Below are positions 55,417 through 64,000 of a DNA stretch of 64,000 nucleotides, in pieces (positions within the stretch are counted from its first letter, which is position 1; each line of letters opens with the position of its first letter). The DNA is from Anthoceros angustus. Taxonomy: Eukaryota > Streptophyta > Anthocerotopsida > Anthocerotales > Anthocerotaceae. Position numbers and translations under genes: made by a program. The notes beneath the pieces were generated by a model, which was not told the DNA's origin, searched no databases, and saw nothing but the letters and a program-made list of their open reading frames with translations. Location: NCBI GenBank assembly GCA_010909165.1, contig VJWM01000103.1, forward strand, positions 496,001 through 560,000. The letters are read 5' to 3'.

Positions 55417-56436
55417 CTAGTCTACAATCCCACTAACCGCTTCTACATCCACATCACCCATTCCTGTATCCTCCTCTTCTTCGCTGTCAAGGTCGCCGTC
55501 AACCTCACGATTAGCATCTCCAAGCTTCTGCAATGTCTCCGCCAGTAGTCTGTCATCTCTCTCACTCACAGCCCTCGGTGGCTCCTTCACGGTGAGTTTT
55601 CCAAGGTGCTTCTCAATTTCCTTTGTACAAGATTCCACGGCTGCATTGAGCACCTCCAAGCCAAGATCCTTGTCGAGAGTCTGAGTTGTAAGGACATACA
55701 AAGGTGGAGCAACGAGCTTGATCTTGACAGGGCACTCCGTTGTTCCAGCTCTCTCAGCGGCTCTCATAGCATCTTTGATATGCAGCACACCATCATACTG
55801 GAAACACTTGAGCTCAATATCAGCACGGATCTTCAAGGGCTGAGGGGTCATCCTCCGCCTGATGTTCTTAATCAAGGCTTCCTTCACCTCCTCTGTCATG
55901 GCAGGCTCGGTTTTGGTCACCGTCTGTCCATCTGCACCAACTTCTGTCACTTCCTTTGAGAGGCCATTCAGCACAGAGTCAGGATCAGCCACAACCTGCT
56001 TGAAGGCCTCAAAAGCATGGCCATATCGCTTGTAGAGCGGCCAGGCCACATGGAGGTATAGATCCTCCAGATCAGCTTCCATTGTCTCTGCAACGTGCCT
56101 CATGATCGAGTGCACCAACTTGCTCTTGTTGTAGCGGTCTTCGCAGACACTGATGTCCTCTTCCGACACCCGCCGCTTGCTAAGATCAATGTAGCCCTTA
56201 TCCTTGTCCACCCTGAGCACCATCACCGGCTCCTGGCGGCCAACCTTGATGAGGCTGCTGATACTTCTGATACGGCGCCGTGACAGCTCCGACAACAAAA
56301 TCATGCCTTCAATGTTGTTGTACTCCAGCAGAGCAACATAGGCCCCCATCTCCGCGATATTCTTCACCTGCACCATCACCACATCATCCACCTCAGGAAA
56401 CCGCGCCTCATACATGCGGCAATCGGTGATCGTCAT
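55417..56436 (-). CDS. eIF2alpha: translation initiation factor eIF2 subunit alpha, intronless
   Basis: A single frame of 339 residues from the ATG at 56436 (MTITDCRMYEARFPEVDD); an upstream in-frame ATG at 56535 adds 33 unconserved residues. eIF2-alpha is the regulatory subunit of the eIF2-GTP-Met-tRNAi complex. The S1 domain has VQVKNIAEMGAYVALLEYNN and the phospho-site loop LLSELSRRRIRSI, with the conserved GCN2-target serine in ELSRRRIRS. Next come LIKVGRQEPVMVLRVDKDKG and YIDLSKRRVSEEDI, then SKLVHSIMRHVAE and MTPQPLKIRADIELKCFQYD. The acidic tail ends EEEEDTGMGDVDVEAVSGIVD. All features are intact. Confidence 0.96.
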   Translation of the reverse strand: MTITDCRMYEARFPEVDDVVMVQVKNIAEMGAYVALLEYNNIEGMILLSELSRRRIRSISSLIKVGRQEPVMVLRVDKDKGYIDLSKRRVSEEDISVCEDRYNKSKLVHSIMRHVAETMEADLEDLYLHVAWPLYKRYGHAFEAFKQVVADPDSVLNGLSKEVTEVGADGQTVTKTEPAMTEEVKEALIKNIRRRMTPQPLKIRADIELKCFQYDGVLHIKDAMRAAERAGTTECPVKIKLVAPPLYVLTTQTLDKDLGLEVLNAAVESCTKEIEKHLGKLTVKEPPRAVSERDDRLLAETLQKLGDANREVDGDLDSEEEEDTGMGDVDVEAVSGIVD

Positions 56437-57008
56437 GGTTGCTAGTCCGTCCGACGGGGGCGAAGCCGCCTTACACAACGCGGCATTTATCAGCTCACAC
56501 TGGACTGAACGTGGTGCCCTACTAAACCCTAACACACTCGAGGAAGTCTCGCGCGCCTGAAAATGGTCGACACTGTGATATTACTAGTAATAGGGTTTTT
56601 TGGACTACGGTGAGTGTGGTCTTGGGTAGGTCGTTGATCAAATCGAGCTAAAGCCTAACTATATATGTGTCCGTTCTCCCCGCTTATTTGCCATGTCCAG
56701 TTGTGGCGAATATTGTCAGCGGGGCTGCCTTTGAGGGGAGAGTGAAAAATCGGTAGTACTCGCCCTGACGCAAACTGTGTCCTTGGCCTCTGGCCGTTTG
56801 TGACTATGTAGGTGAATTGTCTCGTCGAGCGAGATGGTTGTTCGAAGATGTTTTTGCTCTTGCCGCGTGCTTGCCTGCTAGTCCATGTTTCTTCCAATTT
56901 GACAACCTGCCTACTAGGTAGGTGAATGCCCTTCCTAAAAAATTGTGACTTCAACTGACAAGAAGCCTTTCACTCAAAGGACAGATTGAAGTGAAGAGGT
57001 GAGCGGGG
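56437..57008. promoter_or_regulatory. divergent upstream region, eIF2-alpha / GPN2
   Basis: 572 bp between opposite starts. It holds a TTTTGGACTACGG 13-mer (about 56598-56610) that also occurs at the left end of the solo LTR-like insert, possibly by chance. No other motif can be named. Confidence 0.45.
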
Positions 57009-58859
57009 ATGGTATACGGGCAGGTGGTTATAGGGCCCCCGGGCTCTGGAAAGACAACATACTGTAACGGGCTGTCACAGTTCCTGCGCCTCACGGGGAG
57101 GTATGTAGGAGGCGTTAAACCTTAAACCCTGTACGCAACGAGGTTCAACAGATTAATTCTGACGCAATCGTTGTGTGCAGGAAAGTGGCAGTTGTGAATC
57201 TCGATCCTGCAAATGATGAACTTCCGTATCCTCTCTGGAGATGTCGTCTGCCCCTAGGCTTGTGTGCAAGTTTTGCTAGTCCAGAGGTTAGAGTGATGTT
57301 TCATGTGGGGTTTGAGCTTATCCTTTGACCTATGGCTACTAGATACGAATGTGCTGTCGACATCGAGGAACTCATAAAGCTGGAAGATGTGATGCTGCAG
57401 CATGAGCTTGGACCCAATGGAGGTTTGTTCAGTTGGTTGTGTTGTCAGCCGGCAGCTGCCTGGAGTGACATATGTTTGTTGACCTTGCACTCTGGAAAGT
57501 GCAGGGTTGATCTTCTGCATGAACTATTTGGAGAAGAATTTGGACTGGTTGCAGGGAAAGTTAGAGCCACTCGCCAAAGGTGACTTATCTTCCCGGCACC
57601 TCACCCTTGCGGCTTATCTGAATGCTTTGATATCCTCTGTTTTTCTCGTCTTGGGGAAAAGGTGTGGTTTGTGGAGGAATTGTGCAACTGTGGAGAAGGG
57701 CCAAGCAAGATACTGTTTTCACGGCTGGGATTTGTTTGCAGATCACTACCTCCTTTTCGACTTTCCCGGTCAGGTGGAGCTCTTCACGTTACATTCAAGC
57801 TCAAAAAATGTGATCTCTCATATGGCAAATAAATGGGATTATCGGGTATGGGCTTGTTTTGCTCCAGCAGATGTGTTTGATCTGGATGTGGTGCGTTCCT
57901 ACAGTTGGAGTTGGTATGAGTCAGAATCCCAGTCTGCTGAAGCTCACTGTTATTGACAAGCATCATTGCAGTTGACTGCTGTCAACTTGATAGATTCCCA
58001 TCTCTGCAGCGATGCTGGGAAGTACGTTTCAGCTCTGCTCCTGTCCTTGACAACAATGCTCCATCTTGAACTACCTCATGTGAACGTTCTTTCCAAAATC
58101 GACCTGATTGAGAGTTACGGCAAACTAGGTGAGTATTCCGGATCTGTAGGTGCATTCCGTTTCAGTATCTTAGGTTGACAGCTCAAGCATGGCGCAGCCT
58201 ACACTTGGCTCAGAAGTGCTGTGAGTGTGCAGACTTCAATCTGGACTTTTACACCGACGTACAGGACTTATCATACCTCCAGCACCACTTAGATCAAAAC
58301 CCACGGTCTGCCAAGCACAGGTGAGAGTTTCCATAACTGCAATATGTGGAGGAGTAAGGGATATGGTGACGTGCACCCACTGAATCTCTCCTGGACAGAA
58401 AATTGACCGAGGCACTATGCGAAGTCGTCCAAGACTACGGCCTCGTGAGCTTCACAACTCTGCACATCGAGGTACAAGCAAGGCCTTTCCTATCCAACCA
58501 TCACCTGATATGAATCCTCCTTAAAACCCAAAACTCAACCACACACATGGCCCCCCAGGACAAGGAGAGCGTCATGGACCTGATGAAAATCATCGACAAG
58601 AGCAACGGCTATGTGTTCGCAGGCATCGAAGGCAACGTCAGCGAGTTCAGCAAAATCGCTGCCGCACCACTGAGCTGGGACTACTACAGATATCCTTTTC
58701 ACGCCCATGTTTTCCATCTCTCCCTTCTTTCTACATGGCAGACCAGAACATGGTGCCCTCCTTCACCCCATGTGAACATCCGCAGCAGTGCAGGTAAAGC
58801 ATATGAAGGACGAGGAGCTGGAGTGGGATGACGCCGAAGATGATGCCGGCACACCGTAA
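57009..58859 (+). CDS. GPN2: GPN-loop GTPase 2 (QQT1-like)
   Basis: Ten exons: 57009-57100, 57181-57225, 57343-57422, 57505-57579, 57742-57845, 57972-58128, 58233-58320, 58399-58471, 58559-58689, 58778-58859. They total 927 bp and give 308 residues. P-loop [25 protein letters not shown], the GPN triad in [40 protein letters not shown] and [19 protein letters not shown] are all in place. [20 protein letters not shown] follows. GPN GTPases assist assembly and nuclear import of RNA polymerases; the Arabidopsis orthologue is needed for embryo division patterning. The last intron (58690-58777) fits only as an AT-AC intron starting ATATCCTT. With that splice the tail reads [20 protein letters not shown], matching the family. 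Confidence 0.93.
58690..58777 (+). other. U12-type AT-AC intron in GPN2
   Basis: The 5' end is ATATCCTTTT, the exact U12 AT-AC donor consensus. The branch-like TCCTTCAC at 58759-58766 puts the branch A at 58765, 12 nt before the AC end (58776-58777), within the usual U12 spacing. The branch box differs from consensus TTCCTTRAY at two positions. Phase 2 is kept and the joined codons restore the conserved residues YRxAAVQ. No GT-AG alternative keeps the frame with comparable fit. Confidence 0.8.
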
Positions 58860-59570
58860 ACGTGCCCCGTATTTTTCTTTACTTCAAGCATCTCGCCCGG
58901 GGTGATGCCCGCAGGGTCTGCGGCAGGACGCAGCAGACGAGTGGGATGCATGATACCGTTGGTGGCCTGCCCGGCCACGTCTTGGACTGAGAAGCTCATG
59001 TAACACGCCGGGGGTGACATGCTCCTCCAATCGTGCGCTCGCCGCCCGGCCACAAGTCCTGTATGCCGGGCAGCCACGGAAGAGCACGGGTCGAACTTAT
59101 CTTCTGAGTGTCGAGATCATTTGTATTTTAAAATATTTAGTCTTAAACCCTCAGCGAGGGGCCGACTGTACTTACGTTGCGGGTACGAGCAAGGCGACTG
59201 CCAGGTGGCGGGTGGCGCGGGCAATGGGAATGCGGTCACCGGGTCTGCAGTAGCCTAACCGCCTAACCCTCGACAAACCTGGCTAAAGGACAGGATAGAG
59301 ACAAGCGGCAGGACGTACAATCGTATCTGGCGCGACGTCTGGGCTTCCAAGTTCCCGGAACCGGGGTCCTGGACGCCCGGAGTCCGGACCTGCGTGTGCG
59401 CCAGGCCCGGCCCGATGCTTGTGTTCCACACGTTTCTTGATCCATAACCAACCGAGCATATCCATGCAGGCATATGATATATATAGTAAGCAGTTGTCGG
59501 AACTCGGAACGGGGGCCGTATTGAAGGCCGGATGGGCCAGGCCGGCCAGCCTGGCCCGCCGCAACCCGGT

Positions 59571-59610
59571 GGGCGACCGGTGGGGCCGGTGGGCGACCGG
59601 TGGGGCCGGT
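59571..59610 (+). repeat. 20 bp direct repeat, two perfect copies
   Basis: gggcgaccggtggggccggt at 59571-59590 and 59591-59610. Confidence 0.95.
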
Positions 59611-59706
59611 GGCCAAGGGGGCAAAAAATATCAGGCGAATTGTCACTGGTCGGAGTTGAGGACACGCAAGGCCTTGAAGGCGATTAAAAATGTCAGGGAG
59701 GCAGCC

Positions 59707-59732
59707 GCTCGTGCTCGTGCTCGTGCTCGTGC
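59707..59732 (+). repeat. (CTCGTG)n hexamer repeat
   Basis: Four consecutive GTGCTC/CTCGTG units upstream of GIGANTEA. Confidence 0.9.
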
Positions 59733-59966
59733 GAGGGAGTGGCGACGCGGTGACTGTTTGTGTCCGGCAGCTGGGATGCGAAATCGAGCGATGCAGGGCA
59801 GGGCGGGGGGCCGGGGCCGGGGCTCTGCTGCAGATGGTTGCCGGATCATGATCTGCTGGTGCTGGAGTCGGGAGCGGCTCGGTCCAGCGTCCAGCCTGGG
59901 GCAAGCCTTGGCGGCCTGGCCGCGCACCAGGTGAAGAGCTGCTCGTCGATCCGCGGAAGGCCGAGG

Positions 59967-62900
59967 ATGTCAGTCGCCAGGCCGAAATGGCTGCTCGGCC
60001 TGCAGTCCTCGTCGCTGTTCCGGCCGCCTCCGCGCGATGGGCACGAGCGGCAGGTTAGGGTTGTCGCGGCCAATTGCGGGTGCTTGGGTCGGTGGGTCGC
60101 GGAAGGTGCTTAGTGCTTTTGTGGCTGCAGATGGAGATACTGGGGTACCTGGAGCTCATGGTGCAATGCGCCTCCGAGAGTTTTGTGGATGAAGTGAACG
60201 AGGTACTGGATGGGGGGGTGAGGGTTGGGTTGGTGAGGACGGCGTGGCTCGGGTTCTCACGCTTGCGTGTGCCCCTTGTTGCAGCTGGTGCGCGGCCACT
60301 ATCCCAAGGAGGAAGCTTGCCTTGTGGATGACGTGCTGGGTAAGCCCGTTTTCGGTGACGCGCTTCCGGTGGTGCGGGTTGTGGGTATCGGGGGGCTGAC
60401 TGTGTGCTTGCTTTCGTGTAGCTGCTTTTGTGCTTCACCATCCAGAGCATGCGCATGCAGTGCTTCATGCGCTGCTCTCATGCGTGATTGATGGGACCCT
60501 ACTGTACAGCAAGGAAGGCTCTCCCTTCCGTTGCTTCATTGCTCTGTTTAGCTCAGCCAATGAGGTACTCCACCCTTTCTTCTCGAGCGAAACGCTGCAC
60601 GCCCATTAGCCGCTTGTGATGTGTAGTGGTTGTTTGGAGGTTTCTGACTGGTGATGTGCTGTGGTGTCGTCATTTCAGAAAGATTTTTCAGAGCAGTGGG
60701 CTGTTGCCTGTGGGGAGACGCTTCGGTTATTGACTCATTATAACCGGCCGGTATACAAGTCTGATCTTGGTCCTAGCAGGAACGGTGAAGGCACCAGCAA
60801 TGATCCCCCACCTGCTCTCGTTGGAGAAGGGACCAGCAGAGGAGACGGTGAACGCTTTTCTGGTCATGAAGAGAAAAGGGTTCCGTACAGGCTTTTAACC
60901 CCTTGGATCACTGATAGTTTACTGGCTGCTCCCCTTGGTGTTAGAAGTGATTACTTTCGATGGTAAGATGGACCCCCACCACGTGGGTTCTTTGATTTTC
61001 CTCATATCATCGGTTTCAGAGTGTGTCCCAGTCGGGCAAAGGCCAAGCCTTTTGTTTGGTCCTCGCTATTTCTAGCGTCTGACAGCTTATTTTCTGGGTC
61101 TATGAGGTCGTTCTGAGCCAGGGTCTGTTGCCTGTGGGGATTGTGAAGGTGTGGAGGTGTTATGGGGAAGTATGCGGCTGGAGTAGACCTCAAGCCTCCA
61201 AGTACTGGTATAAGCTGTTAGATTTCGGATTGCATCTGTTTGCCGGTGAGAGTTGAGTCTGGCTGAATTCACATGTGGCATACAGCGCTTAGGAAATCTG
61301 TGGTGGCATGCCGTGGGTTGCAGTAGGAAAACTAGGACAAGGGAAGCAGCCTCAGCTCCTGCCATCCACTCCGAGGTGGGCTGTTGCAAATGGAGCTGCA
61401 GTCATCCTGAGTGTGTGTGATGATGAAGTGGAACGGTATCGATCAGCCCATCTGACTGCAGCAGCTGTGCCTGCACTCTTATTACCACCTGAGCCAGCAG
61501 CCCTAGATAACCATTTGGTGACGGGGTTGCCCCCGCTTGAACCATATGCTCAACTATTTCACAGGTATTTCTGTGTGTTGCTATGTCTAGCTTCGATGTT
61601 GTGTTCATTCTTCTCATTTATTGTTGCCTACGCTCTACAAGATGCTAGTACAGCGTTGCCTCCTTCATGTGTCTCGAGTGTGAGCATTCACTGATCATTG
61701 GAAACATACCATCTGCTTCAGGTACTATGCCTTAGCAACTCCAGAAGCAGCACAAAAACTTTACTAGGACTTCTAGAAGCACCCTCTTCATGGGCACCAG
61801 ATGCTCTGGATGCAGCTGTCCAGCTGGTTGTACTCTTGAGGTCTGCCGAAGATCTCAGTTCCTCTTTTCAGGTGCAACCTGGACTTCATGACGTTCTTCT
61901 TCCTGGTATCAGCTACATCATTTCAATTTTTCATGGACACCAGTATCTTCTATTAGTTTGCTTGTTCTGAAGAGATTGAGAATGACAGGAACTAGTGCTA
62001 TCTGCTGAACGTGCAGCTACCTCAGACATGGCTGCACTTGCATTTCCTCCGCCCCATTGGTAGCGCAATGGCCAGGCGATCAGGAGTCACTGCAGATGCA
62101 GCAGCTGCATTGCTCCTCCGGATTTTCTCACAGCCCGTGCTTCTCTTCCCACCACGTGGACATGCGCAAGGAGTCAGAGTAATTACACACCACTTTGAGC
62201 TTCCTGGCTATTCTGCTTTCAAAGATGAGGTAATGGAGTTGATTGAGGTGTATTAGCACACTGTGTGGTGAAGAGGTTTTCAAGCCATTCTTCTTTCTCC
62301 TGGTGATTGCAGATGGAAATGGCAGCAGTTCAGGCCAATGAGGAAGCAACTTCATGTGCCTTAGCAGCGCTGATGACTGAGCATGGACCTGATGTGGAAC
62401 GGCGTGTCTGCTCACTTTGGGAGCTGTCATATGGGTTGCAGCCTGTTGATGTGCCACAGCTGGATATGGCAACCCCTTTACAACCGCCTGTGTTGTCTTG
62501 GAATTTATTCCATCCACTTCTCAGAGTAATGGAGCATCTACAACGAGGCACTCGTTCACAAGCCTGTTTGCGCCGGGTCTTTTCAGCAACAGTTGAGACT
62601 ATAGTGCAGAGGACATTTCCATGTGAAGAGAACAAAGAGCAAAAGAGTGGGAGCCTCAGGGGATTTCAGGCAGGTGGTGGAGGGGCGGGTGCAAAGAGTG
62701 TAGGCATGGCTGAGTTACGAGCAATGGTGCACTGCCTCTTTACAGAGGCATGCCCATCTCCTGATGTGGCTGCTTACCTCCTTGCTGATGCTTTATTGCT
62801 GTGCCTCAGCCATGATGCCAAGTGGCAAAAGGAGATCCACTCTAACAAAGAACCCATCTCTCAAGCTGAAACACTGGGAGGTAATCATAAGAAGAGAACA

Positions 62901-63927
62901 TTTGGATCAGCAGGTGCAGATGACAGGGGGGCAGTAGCAACATTTGACTCCTACCTTGTTGCTGCAATGTGTGCCTTGGCTTGTGAGGTGCAAATGGTCT
63001 CGTTCTCTAGATCTGCTTCTTCCCTTCGACCATCAGCAGCTACAGGGGGTGAGCAGGTTGGCAGCAGTTCATTACCATCTCTTTCGAACGGGACACCTGT
63101 CGGCATTCAGCAAGCAAAGAGGGTTCTTGAACTTCTGGAGAGATTACTGGCTGAAGTCCCTTCACTTGCCGAACAGGGTGTGGGTAGCAGTTGCTCTGAC
63201 ATTGTAGGGGATGGTGTCATTGCTGCGCACATCTCTGGAGTCCTGGGTAATTCAAAAGCTTGCTTGCAGGCTCTTGCTGGTCTGGTACGTTGTAAGTGGG
63301 ATTCTGAGATATGTACACAAGCATCACATGCTCTTGAGCTGGTGCAAGCTTGTGTGCAATCAATGGTTGCAGTTACCAGTTCAGCACCTACAAGTAACAC
63401 GGAGCTTGCTGAAACGTGCATGGAGCCACCCAAGCCCAGTGTGAATGCTTCTGTGTCTGGCCAAGCCCTTGGTCAAGCGCTTTTGTACAGGATGCCACAC
63501 CAAAATAGGACTCCCTCTGGGAGTGTAAGGAATCCTCTGGGCAAGGGAGTAGGTGGCCCATCATCCAGGCTAGGAGCATTGAGAAGTCAGACAAGCATGC
63601 AAAAGAGGCCAAAGCATTCGGATGACCATTGGAGCAGTGGTCCAATACGTGTGATCCTAACTGAGAAGGATGAGCTGGTTGTCTCTGCGGTGCCTTTGAT
63701 ATGGCGAAGGTTGCTCCTTGCGCCAGACTCAACAAACATCGTGGATGGTGCTTCACCAAAACAGGGCTGGCGGCAGGTTGGTTGTAATGTGCTCGCCTGT
63801 GATTGAGTAGGAGTTATGTGGTTTTTCCATCGAAAACTAGTGACACCCACTTGTCCAGGTTATTGAAGCGCTGTGCAAGCTTGTGGAAACTTTTCCTGTA
63901 AAGGCGACATCAGCCATTCTTTTGCAG
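59967..63927 (+). CDS. GI: GIGANTEA, 5' and central part (continues beyond window)
   Basis: Exons: 59967-60053, 60131-60202, 60285-60339, 60422-60564, 60679-60962, 61149-61207, 61327-61564, 61722-61871, 62017-62229, 62313-63776, 63859-63927 and on. GI is a nuclear/cytosolic clock and flowering scaffold that chaperones ZTL-type F-box proteins. Conserved text: GLQSSSLFRPPPRD, AAFVLHHPEHAHAVL, SEQWAVACGETLRLLTHYNR, GVRSDYFRWCGGVMGKYAAG, LLPSTPRWAVANGA, LEAPSSWAPDALDAAVQL, WLHLHFLRPIG, MATPLQPPVLSWNLFHPLLR and SELRAMVHCLF-like text. Phases fit everywhere except exon 8, where RYYALATPEAAQK and LLGLLEAPSSW lie in frames one base apart. A single base is missing near 61754-61762, in or by the aaaaactt run. 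The gene is cut by the right edge after about 940 codons. Confidence 0.93.
61754..61762 (+). other. apparent 1-base deletion (frameshift) in GIGANTEA exon 8
   Basis: Read in the frame set by the upstream splice, exon 8 gives YYALATPEAAQKLY then a stop. The next frame gives LLGLLEAPSSWAPDALDA, which is conserved. Exon length 150 also breaks phase, whereas 151 would restore it. The homopolymers AAAAA (61754-61758) and TTT (61760-61762) are the likely site. It could be a sequencing or assembly error or a real null allele. Confidence 0.8.
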
Positions 63928-64000
63928 GTACCTCCTCTGTCAGCAACTGCCTACTTATGTAACTGTCTAACCTTTGAAACGTGGAGCTTGTTTTGAAACA

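Larger units (their letters stand above)
58860..59966. other. intergenic / GIGANTEA upstream region with simple repeats
   Basis: About 1.1 kb, GC-rich. It contains a 20 bp direct repeat (59571-59610) and a GTGCTC hexamer repeat (59707-59732). Overlapping minus frames (59255-59927) are GC-rich artefacts with Pro/Arg/Gly composition. The GIGANTEA 5' UTR must lie in its right part. Confidence 0.5.

Noticed and set aside
58690-58777. GT-AG alternative for the last GPN2 intron (acceptor GTGCAG/GTAAAG at about 58793)
   Set aside because: No GT donor near the end of exon 9 fits the phase, and this choice would lose the conserved AAVQ residues.
59255-59927. Overlapping Pro/Arg/Ala-rich frames on - upstream of GIGANTEA
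   Set aside because: Low-complexity GC-rich DNA open in several frames at once; no domain or splice structure.

Overview
The window reads as nuclear DNA of a land plant. It carries spliced genes with short introns (about 75-110 bp), plastid transit peptides, Ty1/copia and CACTA transposons, two long PLS-class PPR genes, a type I MADS-box gene, and plant-type GIGANTEA, REC8/SYN1, MED22, GMD and GPN2 (QQT1-like) genes. The presence of GIGANTEA argues against Physcomitrium-type mosses. A soluble PAS hybrid histidine kinase, compact introns and several intronless housekeeping genes would fit a seed-free plant (lycophyte, hornwort or similar). This is an inference; the species cannot be fixed from the sequence alone.

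Left third (1 to about 19.4 kb): a transposon graveyard. A decayed copia element ends in a putative long 3' LTR (1-6082). The remains of a CACTA/TNP2 transposase follow (about 6.2-9.5 kb). Next come two related pseudogenes of a GT47 exostosin-type glycosyltransferase (12.9-15.2 and 18.6-19.2 kb). The first is split by a 1.43 kb solo-LTR-like insertion flanked by a 5 bp target duplication, and the second copy preserves the empty site. Two LINE-like 3' tails and one plausible secreted EG45-like/plant-natriuretic-peptide-type gene (16.3-17.0 kb) lie between.

Right two thirds (about 20 to 64 kb): dense euchromatic genes. In order they are: CUE-domain protein (+), PAS hybrid histidine kinase (-), small repeat protein (+), GDP-mannose 4,6-dehydratase (-), ATG9 (+), REC8 meiotic cohesin (-), Mediator MED22 (+), plastid FabG ketoacyl-ACP reductase (-), plastid CBS-domain protein (-), a type II membrane protein (+), V-ATPase subunit D (-), PPR protein 1 (+), Q-rich type I MADS factor (-), coiled-coil membrane protein (+), PPR protein 2 (+), eIF2-alpha (-), GPN2 GTPase (+) and GIGANTEA (+, cut by the right edge). 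Several neighbours are head-to-head with short shared upstream regions (GMD/ATG9 400 bp, REC8/MED22 256 bp). The genes are unrelated housekeeping or regulatory functions, not a pathway cluster.

The most interesting details are these: an apparent U12-type AT-AC intron in GPN2, a one-base frameshift in an otherwise conserved GIGANTEA exon, a GC-AG intron in REC8, the filled/empty-site pair for the LTR insertion, loss of exactly one PPR motif between the two PPR paralogues, and a long polyglutamine tail on the type I MADS protein. Exon coordinates are read by eye from splice consensus, phase and family similarity.
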